Shown in pieces: positions 30,837-42,386 of a stretch of DNA of 64,000 bases (positions are counted from its first letter, which is position 1; the number at the start of each line of letters is the position of its first letter). Made by a program: the position numbers and the translations under genes. The notes under the pieces are model-generated. The model did not search any database. It saw nothing but the letters and a program-made list of their open reading frames with translations, and had not been told where the DNA came from. The DNA lies in contig BQMF02000142.1 in the NCBI GenBank assembly GCA_027922465.2, forward strand, positions 124,001-188,000, read 5' to 3'. Source of the stretch: Turritopsis dohrnii (Eukaryota; Cnidaria; Hydrozoa; Anthoathecata; Oceaniidae).

Positions 30837-33125
30837 CATTGTTAGTTTCAAAGTCAACATTTTATCAGAAATATTCTCAGTCTTAATAGTACCCAGGTAA
30901 GAAACAACTTTGTCAACATCCCATATAAAAGTATATCTTGGGATAGGACATCTTTTATTAAAAACACGTGCCAGTAAAGCTGACACTAATGAGTGCTTTC
31001 CCACGGAAACACCCTCTACTGGTTCATGAAATGCTGACAAAGCTGATCGATAACCTGCAATTGTTTGGTATTCTAAGCCCTTTTCAAACAAATCTGAAAG
31101 AAACTCGATAACTAATGCTATAGAGCATCGAATTGGATCAACCTGTTTCCCAGAACACCAGGTAGCCCACTTACGCCAGGCCGATTCGTAATGAGAAACT
31201 GTTCCTTCTCTCCTAGCTGCAGTGATAAGGTTGACAGCCTTTTCTGATAAGCCTTCTGCTTGCAACTTTCCCCTGATACTGTCCAAACCACTAGTTGAAG
31301 GGTTTGATTTTGAATGAGAGGATGTCTTTCCCCTCGAGGATTCAGTAACAGGTCTGGGAAAGTTGGAAGCAGAATGGGATTCTGTACTGATAATTGAAGC
31401 AACTGAGAGTACCATGACTGAGTCTGCCATGCAGGAGTTACTAACAAAACTGTCGCCTTGTCTGATCTGACTTTCCATAAGACCCTGCCTATTAGGGAAA
31501 AGGGTGGAAAAGCATAACCTCGCAGATGTGTCCAACGTGTTTGAAATGCATCTTGCCCCTTGCTGTAAGGATCTACCTTCCAAGAAAAATAAATGGGTAC
31601 TTGATGCGACAGTCTTGATGCAAACAGGTCTGTACAAGGAGTCCACCTTGCGCGACATATATTGTGAAACACCTGTTGACTCATTTTCCACTCGCTTGAG
31701 TCCTTCACGCTGCGAGACATCCTGTCTGCTTCCACATTTAAAATCCCTGGAAGGTACTCGACAGTAATTGTGATCTGATGATCCAACAGATATTTCCAAA
31801 TTTCTTTGCTTAACCCAGACAGGACTTCGCTCTTGGTTCCCCCCATCTTCATAAGATATGTTAGAGCCACTATATTGTCCATTTGAATGTGTATTGAGGA
31901 ACTCTGAGGAAATCTGCGATGAAAAGACAATATTGCCAGTTTTGCTGCTTTTAATTCTAGATAATTGATGTGGAACTCCTTCTCCCACCGTGACCACTGT
32001 CCCCCGGTGTTGAGTCCCTTGCAGGATGCCCCCCATCCTTGTAGAGATGCATCTGATGAAATCACTAGTTGGGGTTGTGTCGACACTATTCCCACCCCAT
32101 TGTGAAGATGGAGATTCTCTATCCACCATTTTAGTTCCTCCCTTGTCTCTTGATTCAAAACTATTTGTACATCGTAATTCTGATTTTTCGCAAACTCTAG
32201 AATTTTTTGTCTTTGCATAGCTCTGTATTGAAGTGGAGCAGGAAATACCGCAATAGCCGAGGACGAGAGGCGACCCACAACTTTCATTAAATCCCTTACA
32301 GACACCTTTTCTGCTGCTAGAAGATCCTGACAATGAGACACAATCCTCTCCATTTTTCCCTGGGGAAGAAATAATTTTAAATTGTTCGAATCTATCTCTA
32401 TACCCAGAAACTGAATAAGATGGCATGGTTGAAGAACTGATTTTTGAAAATTGATAGCAAAGCCCAGATGTTGAAGAATAAAGATGAGAGTGTCTCTTGC
32501 CATCTCCACTTCCTCCTGAGTTGATGCTAAAATCAAGCAATCGTCCAGATAAATTATCAGACGAACATTTAACCTCCTTAATATTGCTACTGGAATTTTC
32601 AGTAGTTTCGTAAAGATTCGTGGGGCTGGACCCAGGCCAAAACACAGGCAGAGAAACTGATAAATGTTTCCCTCCCATAAAAAACTCACATATCTTTGAG
32701 AGCTTTTGCTCAGAGGCACTGAGAAGTAAGCATCCTTGAGATCTATCTTTATCATATAATCCCCTTTTTGTAACAGTTCCTTCAAAAGGGATAGACCTTC
32801 CATCTTGAAGTGCTGATACGGAATGTGCCTGTTCAAATTCCTCAGATTTATTACTGGTCTGTAACCCGACTCCTTCTTTGGGATAACGAAGATGGAGCTG
32901 AGGAAATGGCGCTGTGAAGGACTTTCCACAATCTCTATAGCTTGTTTGCGTAACATTTCCTGAATTTCCTTGTTCACTATATTTTTCTCCTCTAACTTGA
33001 AATTTGCACTGTGAAGAGGCTGAAGTTGAGACGGGGGGAGGGACTGAAAAGGAATTTGATACCCTTTTACAAACCCTAAAATCTGAGGATCTTGAGTCAG
33101 AACTTCCCAATTTTGAATGTACCAC
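30834..33125 (-). pseudogene. Tyrosine recombinase of retroelement B, N-terminal piece
   Basis: Only the last part is meaningful: from about 31310 downwards it reads 'LSEKAVNLITAARREGTVSH', 'WRKWATWC', 'YRSALSAFHEP' and ends at LTLKLTM, where the Academ-like element interrupts it. The upstream part overlaps RT in another frame and is Ser-rich, like the equivalent stretch in copy A. The catalytic residues are on the other side of the insertion (24202-24741). Confidence 0.75.
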
Positions 33126-33883
33126 TTCAGTCTCCCTGCTTGAGGCAGATTGGGGATTAGATCTTGTGGAAACATTTCCTTTACTAATGGGTGAATTTTT
33201 GAAAGAATAAGCTCCGAGTTTCTTACTGGCTTTAACAAAGGAATAGGAATATAATTCTTACCCCTCTGTGAGTTAAACTGGTATCTTCCTCTCGTGTTGA
33301 ATAGCCCCCTGCCTCTCCCACGAAACAAGGGGCCCTTTCGAAAGGGCGGATTGGACGTCGACCTACTTGATGTTGACTGGAAATTTGTAGATTTCTGTTT
33401 CAACCCAGTAAACAAACTTTCAGATTGTTTTAAAGCCTTTGCTTCCTTGGTCAACTGTGATTCGAACTCTTCCCCAAACAAAACAGTATTTGAGGCTACA
33501 TCCAGAGACTTTGACTGATTCTTTAGAATGTCCTTCACTCTTGATTGTGACTCCATCAGAGCAGACAAGATATTTTCTCTTCTTTGATATGATATAGAGT
33601 TGAATACTTGTGTAAACAACATAATAGATTGATCAAACAAGGTTGATATTTGATCCAAGCTTTCATCTGGCGAAGAATCCTCTCTTTTCCCCTCCATAGT
33701 TGCCCAGAGCTGGGACACTGGACCAAACACTCTCCACAATTTTTCTTGAATCAATTTAAGATTTCGTTCATGCTTCAACGTGGAAAACTTCGAATTGGAT
33801 TGCAATAAGTTCTTGATGTAGTTATCCAGTTCAGGTACCTTTCGTAGATTACTCGGAACTGGGGAACTTTGCAAAATCTGTTC
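31118..33883 (-). CDS. Gag (second part), RT, RNase H and methyltransferase-like region, retroelement B
   Basis: This continues the gag frame past an in-frame TAG at 33884-33886. Gag features: 'VPELDNYIKNLL', then a basic RG end 'FRGRGRGLFNTRGRYQFNSQ'. RT follows in the same frame without interruption: 'RPVINLRNLNRH', 'IKIDLKDAYFSVPL', 'LIIYLDDCLILA'. RNase H: 'VISSDASLQGWGAS', 'LELKAAKLAIL', 'IQMDNIVALTYL', 'VEADRMSRS'. The end, 'DAFQTRWTHLRGYAFPPFSL', matches copy A. Apart from the one nonsense codon it is open for over 900 codons, so decay is slight. The gag-end donor G|GTAAGA is at 33262/33261. Confidence 0.85.
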   Translation of the reverse strand, partial: EQILQSSPVPSNLRKVPELDNYIKNLLQSNSKFSTLKHERNLKLIQEKLWRVFGPVSQLWATMEGKREDSSPDESLDQISTLFDQSIMLFTQVFNSISYQRRENILSALMESQSRVKDILKNQSKSLDVASNTVLFGEEFESQLTKEAKALKQSESLFTGLKQKSTNFQSTSSRSTSNPPFRKGPLFRGRGRGLFNTRGRYQFNSQRGKNYIPIPLLKPVRNSELILSKIHPLVKEMFPQDLIPNLPQAGRLKWYIQNWEVLTQDPQILGFVKGYQIPFQSLPPSQLQPLHSANFKLEEKNIVNKEIQEMLRKQAIEIVESPSQRHFLSSIFVIPKKESGYRPVINLRNLNRHIPYQHFKMEGLSLLKELLQKGDYMIKIDLKDAYFSVPLSKSSQRYVSFLWEGNIYQFLCLCFGLGPAPRIFTKLLKIPVAILRRLNVRLIIYLDDCLILASTQEEVEMARDTLIFILQHLGFAINFQKSVLQPCHLIQFLGIEIDSNNLKLFLPQGKMERIVSHCQDLLAAEKVSVRDLMKVVGRLSSSAIAVFPAPLQYRAMQRQKILEFAKNQNYDVQIVLNQETREELKWWIENLHLHNGVGIVSTQPQLVISSDASLQGWGASCKGLNTGGQWSRWEKEFHINYLELKAAKLAILSFHRRFPQSSSIHIQMDNIVALTYLMKMGGTKSEVLSGLSKEIWKYLLDHQITITVEYLPGILNVEADRMSRSVKDSSEWKMSQQVFHNICRARWTPCTDLFASRLSHQVPIYFSWKVDPYSKGQDAFQTRWTHLRGYAFPPFSLIGRVLWKVRSDKATVLLVTPAWQTQSWYSQLLQLSVQNPILLPTFPDLLLNPRGERHPLIQNQTLQLVVWTVSGESCKQKAYQKRLSTLSLQLGEKEQFLITNRPGVSGLPGVLGNRLIQFDAL

Positions 33884-34145
33884 CTATATGTCCTTATCAG
33901 CAATATGTATGCTCATATATTTATGAACATATTCCAATAAACCATTGGGTAATTCCCAAGAGTTCTCATTGCTCTCTGGCCCCAGCTCAAATCTTGGTCG
34001 TTTAGCTGGAGGCTCATGTATTTCTTCCTCTCCTTCACCGGACGTAATCTCGGTATCAGGTGGGTTATTTTCTTCAATGCTGACCTGAGCCTGGGGCTGA
34101 ACAGAATCAGATTGATGTTGTGTACTGGTTGCTGTCTGAGTCAAC
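33884..34145 (-). pseudogene. Gag second exon start of retroelement B, ends in a nonsense codon
   Basis: Entered by the acceptor 'tctctttcatag' before 34145, it reads LTQTATSTQHQSDSV, then an acidic stretch (EITSGEGEEE), 'PPAKRPRFELG' and 'LLEYVHKYMSIHIADKDI', then TAG. Copy A reads straight through the same place, so the TAG is a mutation. The KRPRF motif could be a nuclear-import signal; copy A has a looser equivalent. Confidence 0.75.
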
Positions 34146-34297
34146 CTATGAAAGAGACGTTTGAACATAGTCTCATTAGCATCAATTTCTTGCTAGAGTA
34201 TGAGTGTAACTCTGTAGCACACTTTACATTACATCTTATCCTTAATCACGGAATGATAATTGGCGAATTAAATACCTAAACTTATCCAATTACTTAC

Positions 34298-34308
34298 TGT
34301 GCGTCCAT
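34298..34308 (-). CDS. First gag exon of retroelement B (MDA plus two bases)
   Basis: ATG at 34308, then GTAAGT at 34297. The 152-base intron ends at 34146. The joined codon is CAG, giving MDAQLTQTATS. Its existence is supported by the same layout in copy A. Confidence 0.7.
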
Positions 34309-34331
34309 TTTGTTTGGCGAGAATTGACGAA

Positions 34332-34420
34332 AGAGGTCGTGAAGAATGACTTTCAGCCTGAAGGCGTGAATGGGCGTATACACCAGTATTAGATCGGGCG
34401 GAGATTTTATGAAATGAAAT
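34332..34420 (-). repeat. Left inverted terminal repeat of retroelement B
   Basis: Reverse complement of 24124-24212, ending at 'atttcatttcataaaatctc' on the outer side. The first gag exon starts 24 bases inside it, as in copy A. Confidence 0.87.
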
Positions 34421-35085
34421 TCAAGACTCAAGATTCAAGATTCTCCTAGTGTTTCTCATAGTTTCTTATAGTCAAAAACATCATTATCGTAAGATCTAAA
34501 ACTTCCCGACACTCCTGAGAAGAGAAGAACCATACCCTGTTTTTTCGTCTTTTTTGACAATTTTTAAAAAGCGATCTTTTAATTTTTCGGTCATAACTTT
34601 TTAACCAATGAACCAAATTTAAAGTTTGATACGTCAAAATTTAAGTGAAAGCATCCCCTTTACGATGGAAAAAAAAAAAAAAAAATTAAATATAAAATCG
34701 ATTTTTTCGGCCCTGGTAATTAATCAAAGACTTAAAGTTTTTTGTGTGACACCCGGTATTTTTGGAGACAAGAACGTATCGATGAAAAAAAATATATATG
34801 TATATATATATTATCAGCTGATGTTTCCGGCCGTGTCTGCATTTGGCGATAATTTCTGACCTTTTGTGGAGGGAGGTTTTTTCCAGGGTAATTGGCGATC
34901 CAGAACTTTTCATTTAAACATCTTTTTGATTCTGGTGTGTATGATTTGGCTTTGGTAATTATTTTCCAAGGTATGGTTGGTGTTCCGTTCTTTTCTTTTG
35001 CATCCCAAACTTCTGTTGAAAGCGCCAACATTTACAATACATCGTTCCGCCTGGATAAAAATACAAAAACAACACGTACGTTACG
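34421..35085. other. AT-rich intergenic DNA
   Basis: It holds a poly-A run at about 34668-34685 and a TATATATATA run at about 34800. Overlapping open frames on both strands here are not coding-like. No transposon end was recognised. Confidence 0.4.
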
Positions 35086-35342
35086 CAGTGGCGTAACTGG
35101 CGGGGTGCGTTGGGTGCGATCGCGCCGCCCTCTGATTTAGCTTGCCCTTTTTTCTGACCAAGTAATATTTCATACGATATTCTTTTCACTAAATTTATAT
35201 AAATCATTAATTATTTGTCAACAAAATTGCATAAAACAGCTTTGTGCATTTGTTGCTATGGCATGAAGTGTGCTATTGCTTTATTATTGCCCAAATTTGT
35301 GAAAAACGCACCTGCCCTAAGTTTAACTCAGTTACGGCACTG
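35086..35342. mobile_element. hAT-like MITE (257 bp)
   Basis: The ends are CAGTGGCGTAACTG at 35086 and the complement of CAGTGCCGTAACTGAG ending at 35342. The flanking octamers are ACGTTACG (35078-35085) and ACATTGCG (35343-35350), an 8-bp duplication with two differences, as expected for an old hAT insertion. CAGTG-type ends also fit hAT. There is no coding content. Confidence 0.55.
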
Positions 35343-35825
35343 ACATTGCGTTAAATGATTTAGGTTGATTCTTTAGCCGGGAGTAGAGATTTCATGGCGT
35401 TCTTTCTTCGGCTAGTTTGCTGTCACTAACAATTGGGCAATAAGCAATGCCTTAAATATGCCTCGTTTACTCATTTATAAATGGTTTCCATCGAGTGACT
35501 GTTTCATTCGCAATGTCAATTACCACACGCAGAATACAAATTTTGTTACAGGATTGGTTATGTCTGGTACCTTGAGATTCGCAAAAATGTTTTTCTCAAT
35601 ATTTTTTCCAGTTTCATGATACGCAATATTGTAATACCCTAGAGGTTGGATAATACCTTGATAATCTACAGTGTACATTTCTTATGACCATGTTCAAAGC
35701 CTCGAATTCATTTGTTAGTTTTCTTCAAGCGTGGCGATTACATGGCGATTGCGACGATTATGACGATTATAACAAAATATGAATACCAAAAATTATTGAT
35801 TGAATACTAATTACTAATGAAGTAC

Positions 35826-35955
35826 TTGAGAGTGTTCACACCTGGCGATTGGCGATTGCGACGATTGGTGATTGCGACGATTGGCGATTGCGACCATAAA
35901 TTTTTTGTTTAATCGTCGTAATCGTCGTAATCAACAGGTGTGAACCAGGCTTTAC
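35826..35955. mobile_element. Short MITE with GGCGATTGCGACGATT repeats
   Basis: The left end, 'agagtgttcacacctggcga', is matched by the reverse complement of the right end, 'aggtgtgaaccaggctt'. Between them 'ggcgattgcgacgatt' recurs about three times and 'aatcgtcgtaatcgtcgtaa' forms the other side of the palindrome. A related copy lies at 42714-42805. Confidence 0.55.
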
Positions 35956-36482
35956 TCGGTATAGGTGTTGCAACTGGGAACTGTGTCTCCAAATATCTTG
36001 TAGTTTGCATCATAATAACTTTCTTAAAAGATCAAGATAGTAAACGGTCGGTTGTGCGTCGTTTATGAACTATATTTGATTAATTAAAAACATGCTCAAC
36101 AAACGATGTACATTTACTATTACACAAAAAATTACATGAAATCATACGGCTTATCACTTTATTCGCCGTCCAGGAATGCTATTATCTCTTTAAAACCTTT
36201 AAAATTCAGTGTTATCGTCAGAATCGTCGCGAAGATGGCGCCTTTCAAAAACCACGAAAGGCTGTCAGAAGTTGTTAAAACTTATCCTTGTATAATTGTA
36301 TAATAAGCAGGAATGAGAATATAAAAAAGATCTAAAACAAATGATGTGGAGAGAAAATTGCCAAGGAGTTACAATTTGAAAAGGGAAAAACAGCCGAGAG
36401 CAGCTATGGAATAATTTAAAGAAATTGCTTTCAAAACGACGCAGTTGCCTGAAAGAAGTTGACGTGTCTGGTGTTGCAACTG
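35956..36482. other. Intergenic DNA left of the RecQ transposon
   Basis: No gene is supported. A frame at 36106-36303 is short and lacks coding character. Copies of 'gcgattgcgacgatt' just before this stretch belong to the MITE. Confidence 0.35.
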
Positions 36483-36491
36483 CGGAGTTTG

Positions 36492-36564
36492 CAACCTCGA
36501 ACCCAGGGTTTCTTGCCTTTTCGATATACGGATGGCGGCGAAGAAGACCCTGGTCCCGGCTGCT
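36492..36564 (+). repeat. Left TIR of the RecQ transposon
   Basis: 73 bp, an exact reverse complement of 42387-42459. It contains an internal imperfect palindrome (CCAGGGTTTCTTGCC near one end, GAAGAAGACCCTGG near the other). The outer 33 bases match the arms of the 76-bp MITE at 11583-11658 with one change. Confidence 0.93.
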
Positions 36565-36951
36565 GCGTTCTCTAATTTCATTGGTTCATTGGTTCAGCAG
36601 GGTTCTCGAATAATTAAGCAGCGCGTTTGTTTATCAAAATGGTAAACGCAGAAGCGAGAATGGAAGTCCGAGCACGTGGTTTGGAAGAGAAAAATTTATA
36701 AATTCATTGTTTTTGGAAAACCATTATATTTTCGTTGTTTTTTTAATTTGTTTACATTCCAACTTATCAACCCTTTATCTGTATGTGCTTTTGGCCAAAC
36801 TTGATAGCATAATAATGATTTTAATAAAATATTTTTTAGTTAAAATAGGCTGCCAGTCAGTGTGACTAGACTAATTTGTGGTGCCGTTCCTTCCCCATAG
36901 TTTTCAAGTAGCATATCAGTTGACTGATGAATATGAATTTTTAGTTAAATA

Positions 36952-39859
36952 ATGAATGAAGAGTTATTGAAAACTACACCTAAAAAAGTCTATTCTCGAA
37001 AACCAAGAGCTGAAGGAACATGCAGATTGTGCAGTAAACTTACTGACAACAGCTTTTTGTTAAAAGTACAATCTGTGTCTGGTGAAAGAAAAAACTTAAG
37101 CAGGAAAATTTTAACGATATGTGGTATAAACATACATGATGGTGACGGCCTTCCAGGAACTATTTGTCGAAAATGCAATGCCTTCTTGGAGAAAATCTTA
37201 AATTTTCAGCAAACTTGTCAGAAAAGTCAAATTGAATTAAGACAAAAATTTTCCATTAAACGAATGTCTACTGGATCACCTGAAACCAGCACACAACCAC
37301 CTGCAAAATCAATGGTTACTACAATAGAATCAAAAAAGCAGCTTAATTTTGACACAACACAATCTTCCTTTACAAATTTAAACACCAATCAAAACGTTAA
37401 CATACATACATCTGCATATCATAAACACTATGATGAAATCGTAACTACGTCAATAACACTGATGCAAGAAAATAAAATCCTGTCAGCTTTAAATACAAAA
37501 CAACCACTGGCCATTGCCGGGGTAATTAATGATCATTGCCCAAACATACTTTTGGGAATAAAACGAAATATTTTCAAAGATATGGAAACATCAATTAAGA
37601 AAGTTTGTGTCAGAAAAGGTTCACCATCAGTCTTGAAAAACACTGGATATGAAGGGTTAACACAATTCGATTTTAAATTACTTTGGAAGGAAATATCAGA
37701 GACACATCCTTTCATTGTGGATATGCTGCAGACTATTACTGGTAAATATAGTAAAGAATTAACAGATCAAGTGATTATAAAGTACTGTTTCATCTATGGT
37801 ATTCTAATGAATATCAGATGGCATGAACTCAGCCTGGTACAACGTCTCAACACAGTTTTATTGATTGAAGGAGGTTGCAGCAAAAAGGTAAGGTTTGTTG
37901 TTACTGATATGTAAAACCCAATTAAAAAACAAATATTACGTAAAATAAATAGCTACATTATATAGTAAACATATCATTTTATTTCCAGTTAAACTAGCAA
38001 AAAAATAGATGCATTGACATTGACCTCCTAACTTTTTTTAGCTTCAGCATCGATTTAATAGTTTGGGGATATGTCTATCATATAATAAACGGGATATACT
38101 GTTAAAGTTGATTGGAGGACATTTTTCAGATACGATTGTAGAAAGGATAAAACAAGGAAGTACTTTCAGAGGCACTGGTGATAATTGGGACCTTAAGATC
38201 TTGAAAGGTCAAATGAGAAAAGATAGTCAAAACACAGATCTCCATCTATTTGCATCAAATTTGATTGAGAACAGGACGTGGTTTAAACATCTACCAAATG
38301 ATACTGCAAAAGTGGAGATAAGTAAACTAGACAGAAGCAAATTTTCAATGAATATTGCAGAATGGAAAATTTACCTTGAATCAGCCAAAGTGTTAGTTGG
38401 AAGAATATGGATTGAGTTTTTACCAAAATTTCAGATTTTCAAGAAAATTCTTCCAGTTCATATCCCTCACAAATTTAGCAAAGAAATGGCAGAGAAATCA
38501 AAGATTTTTTCAATGCCCATTATCAATGCAAATGAATCAAGTTATGCTGATTGTGTTGTGATTCTTCGGTGTTACGAAAACTGGATTGCCTCAATATATC
38601 ACAAAGCTGGTTTACTTGATGAAATCCCGGATACAGATGAGCCTCCTCTACCACTTGTCATGCCACAACCTGGTCAGGGTAAAGCGTATGTAAGCATGCA
38701 AACTGACAATGACCCAATGAAAGAAATGAAAATTATGTTTGCTGGAGATCAACTTACCAGGGTAAGGTTTGCTGGTGCTAAAGATCTTCTGGCTGGCGCA
38801 CACACTCCATCAGATAGATTCGAACACTGTTCTCCATTTAAGCCCGTCATGTGGCATACAAAGGCCTCCCTGCTGCAATACTCCTACCATCTTTTGTACA
38901 ATGCAGAATCTGTTAATCAAATAGGGACGCTGAAGTATTTCAGAGAGAAATATAGCAGAAAGAATGCCACTCCAAGTAGAGTATTAGATTCCTTTGATGG
39001 AAGTGAAGAGCTGTTTCTCAACGTTGGCAGAGCTTATATAGTTACTGCTGCATTGAAATTCTTTGGTATGGAATCGATGAATGATAAACCGCATGAATAT
39101 GAATTTCCTAAGAACCTTGTTCATGCAAGTGATGAAGAAAAACAGAAATATTTTGATAATGTTCTTGGAAAATTCTTGGATGAATTTTTAATCCAGAAAG
39201 CTTTATATGTTCCATCTGAAGATGACTTTGTAAGAAATTATGGATTGTGCAGTATTTTCCTTGCAGTTCTAGTTTTGCAGTTGAAAGATACTGCTAAAGA
39301 GGGTGATGGCGAGAGAAATTTGGTGAACCAGAAGATGTTGCTATCTATCTTTAAATCTTTGGGAGCATACAGTAAATATGCAATTGAAATGTTTACCAGT
39401 ATTGCTCAAATGGAGAGTCTGTTAACACCAAGACTCGCAGAAGAATTTAAATGGGGTTTTTTCGTGAACTGGCGAGGAGGTCCTGGAAACAATATGGAAG
39501 ATGACCTAGCACAGGAAATAAGTAATAAACTGGGAAAGACTATTGTACAACGTATGGGTGCTAACAAAACAATCCCTTCAATAAGCAAAGTCTGTAAGGC
39601 CACTAATGGTATAAAAGAAATTATTGAAAATTTTGATGCAGCCTCAGATATCCATGAAACATCTGTACAACATGGAAAAAAAGACTCGATAGCCGAAGAA
39701 AAGGAAATGATTGCAGACCTGTTAAAGCTTGATCCTTTTAATCACACACCTGGTAGAATCCATAGCAGTTTCCCTGACATCAAACGTACACCACTAAAGT
39801 ACTTGAATATTCAAGAATTCCATAGTTGGCTCGAAAAACATAAACAAGAACTTACTTAG
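36952..39859 (+). CDS. Zinc-finger candidate transposase, two exons (about 917 aa)
   Basis: Exon 1 is 36952-37887 (ATG, 312 codons; donor AAAAAG|GTAAGG) and exon 2 is 38042-39859 (acceptor 'cttttttag'); the join CSKK-LQHRFNS is in phase 0. The N-terminus has a Cys finger resembling ZAD type: C24, C27, then C72 and C75 in 'GTICRKCNAF'. The centre contains 'MFAGDQLTRVRFAGAKDLLA', 'FKPVMWHTKASLLQY' and 'SEELFLNVGRAY', resembling the cnidarian- and fish-expanded DUF6589 type as recalled. The Asp in AGDQLT is a candidate catalytic residue; no DDE triad was verified. AATAAA is at 39908. It is the only other gene in the element, hence the transposase inference. Confidence 0.7.
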
Positions 39860-40105
39860 TACTTTTATAGGTGATTTGCTTTATAGGACAACAAATTAGA
39901 GATGTATAATAAATAGTACTTTTCTAGTTTTAAATTATAAAGAAGCTGTGCATATCTGCTTAAAAATAAATTTCAATTTTGTGTGTTAAAAGCTCAATGA
40001 TATTGTTGAACATTTTGAATGTGCTGTGTTGCTGCTGGAAATTTCGAAACGCTTTGTCGCCAAAATAAAACATATATAATATACATATCAAATACAATTA
40101 AAAAT

Positions 40106-42201
40106 TTATTTATTCACTGGTGGAGCATATTGATTAACCAAACTAAACATTTGACTGGAATAAATAGGATCCCAAATCCCATATTCAACTAAATCACTTT
40201 CACTTTCTATTATTTCGATTCCATCTACAATTTTTCTAGCAACAGTTAATTCGATAGGTGGACAGTGAAATAAGGATTCTTTCATGCTTTCATTGAATTC
40301 ATCGATAATTTTCAATAACTTGTCATGTAAAACAGAACAGCATGATTGGTCACCTATTTTTCTATAACAAAGTTTATTTGGAAGTACTAACTCGACACAT
40401 GTATTCTGTGAATTCGAGCAATTGCTACAGCATCGATCTTGCTTGGTACAGCTAAATCCAAAATGTTCTAATATGAGCTTCCTAAGACACCCTTTTTCAT
40501 GGCAGAATTGCTTCATGGCATCTTCCATATGAACAACATTTTTTGCTATATCGTTGTTGTTATAATATAGTTTTGCTTTTGCTTGTAAACCTGATCTTCC
40601 TGCTCTCCCAATCTCTTGTATGTAACTTTCCATACTTGATGGTGGACCTATATGTATGATATCATTCAAATATGGGGCATTCACACCCATTCCTAATGCT
40701 GTTGTGGCAAAGATAACACGTATACGAGAATTAACTTTGCATATTTCTTTTATAATGCAGCTTTTAACTTTTCTTGTGGCAGGTGCGTGGTATTGAGCAA
40801 ATAACCTGGCTTCTGGAACATATTCATTGCCACAAAAAGGATCTTTAATAAATTTTTCAAACAACCGAAAAGCATAACCACATTTTTGTAGTTTCATGTA
40901 GATAACTGTCATAGGGTATTGATCTCGTAGTGCATCTAATTTTCTTGCAATTGGTATTAAAATTTCATCATATGACTTATTCCCTTGACTAGAAGAAAGT
41001 CTAACCATTTTTTCGATAAAAATATTGGTTCGATTTGGTGTAACTCTAACTAACTGAGCCTGTTTAAGTAATAGAACCTTTCTTAAATGATCAATAGCAG
41101 ATGGTGGTGCTGTTGCTGTCAGTGCCACTGTAAGACTTGATGGAAATAATGCCTTCAGTATAGCGAGTCGTGAATAATCTTTGCGAAATTCTTTACCCCT
41201 ATTAACATGGAGATATATTAAAGGTACAAAGATTAGATCTAGAACTTAAAATATAGTATATATACATTTTTTTCATAGCTTTGTATGTATAATTGTCAAT
41301 GATCTTAATTCTGAATGACCTTCTTAATTCCAAAGGTGAAAATAAACAAAGATCATGATTATAAAATATAACAGAGTAGAATTATTTGTTTTAGTTTGAT
41401 CCACAGTGATGTGCAGTGTTTAAAAATGTTTTGGAATTTATGTTCCATAATGTTTGTTGTTCTGAATTAGGAACATATTGACAGTACTATATTATATATT
41501 ATTATAAAGAGTTTAGATATATCTTTATTTATTTATACATGCATTATGTATATAATATTTATGTTTAATGTTAGATGATACCCACAAAGCAAAGATCAAT
41601 GTTTTTATAATATACCAATGCAGTAAAAAATTTCTAATGACAATATAATTTAAATTTCTTACCACGACTCAATGCAATGTGCTTCATCAATAACTACAGC
41701 CACAACATTATCTTGATATACTTGGCTCCGAAATAGTTTTAAAGTATTTTCATTAAGAGCTCCCTCTGGATGACAGAAAACAATTTTAGCTCTTCCTTCC
41801 AGAATCAACGGGGAAAATGTTATATCATTTTCTTCCTCATTATCACTACAGCTAACTTCTGAAAAAATATCATCTGTAACAAATTCTCTTCCTGCATTAC
41901 TCTTCAGCATATCACAAGGAATACCAATCTTGTTTAAAAAATTCATCTGGTTTTCAATGATCGAATTTAGGGGACTAATAACGATAACTATGTTGGAAAT
42001 ATTTCTACTTGGTAAAAAGCTAGGAAGCAACTGATAAATCAAAGATTTCCCATAACCAGTTGGTAAAACAGCAATAACATCTCTTTCAAATAACAAATGT
42101 TCAAAACAAACAATTTGTTTAGGTTTGAAGCAAATATTATCAAGGTTGCACGATAACAAAGCAAGTTGCAGCCTTTCAAAAAGCTTCACAACATTTTCCA
42201 T
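40106..42201 (-). CDS. RecQ-family helicase of the transposon, two exons (about 543 aa)
   Basis: Exon 1 is 42201-41663 and exon 2 is 41198-40106; the phase-2 join rebuilds W in 'CIESWGKEFRKDYSRL', the conserved RecQ 'SxWGHDFRxDY' region. Motifs: Q-motif (F25, Q29), Walker A 'LPTGYGKSLIYQ' (K52), DEAH box 'VIDEAHCIESW', motif III 'ALTATAP', 'VIFATTALGMGVN', motif VI 'QEIGRAGRSG'. A zinc-binding Cys cluster follows (CHEKGCLRKLILEHFG ... CCSNC), as in RecQ. All ATPase residues are present. It is shorter than host RecQ proteins, without an obvious HRDC domain. It probably assists transposition by unwinding ends or repairing the donor site; that is inference. Confidence 0.85.
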
Positions 42202-42386
42202 GTTTATTAATTCGTGAACCTTTCTCTTCTGATCTTTCTGTTTGAAACTAAGGTTCGCCGTCTACTTAGTATTTTTCACATAATTTATGCAGAACTTGCT
42301 TACTTGAAAAAGCAACTATGAAAATGTGGGGCTTACTGAGGCAAATATTGCATAAATTAAAATCAACACTTATACTGTTGATTTTG

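Larger units (their letters stand above)
23650..34420 (-). mobile_element. YR (DIRS-like) retrotransposon, copy B, interrupted
   Basis: On the minus strand: left terminal repeat (34332-34420), spliced gag, RT/RNase H, tyrosine recombinase, right terminal repeat (24124-24212), then the 3' cassette (23650-24123). The 89-bp terminal repeats are near-identical inverted copies. A 6,095-bp Academ-like transposon (24742-30836) sits inside the recombinase codons; without it the element is about 4.7 kb. Gag has one in-frame TAG (33884-33886), so this copy is not autonomous. It differs widely from copy A in sequence while keeping its architecture. Confidence 0.85.

Noticed and set aside
31504..33518. 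Plus-strand frames across copy B
   Set aside because: They are antisense shadows of the RT and gag codons.
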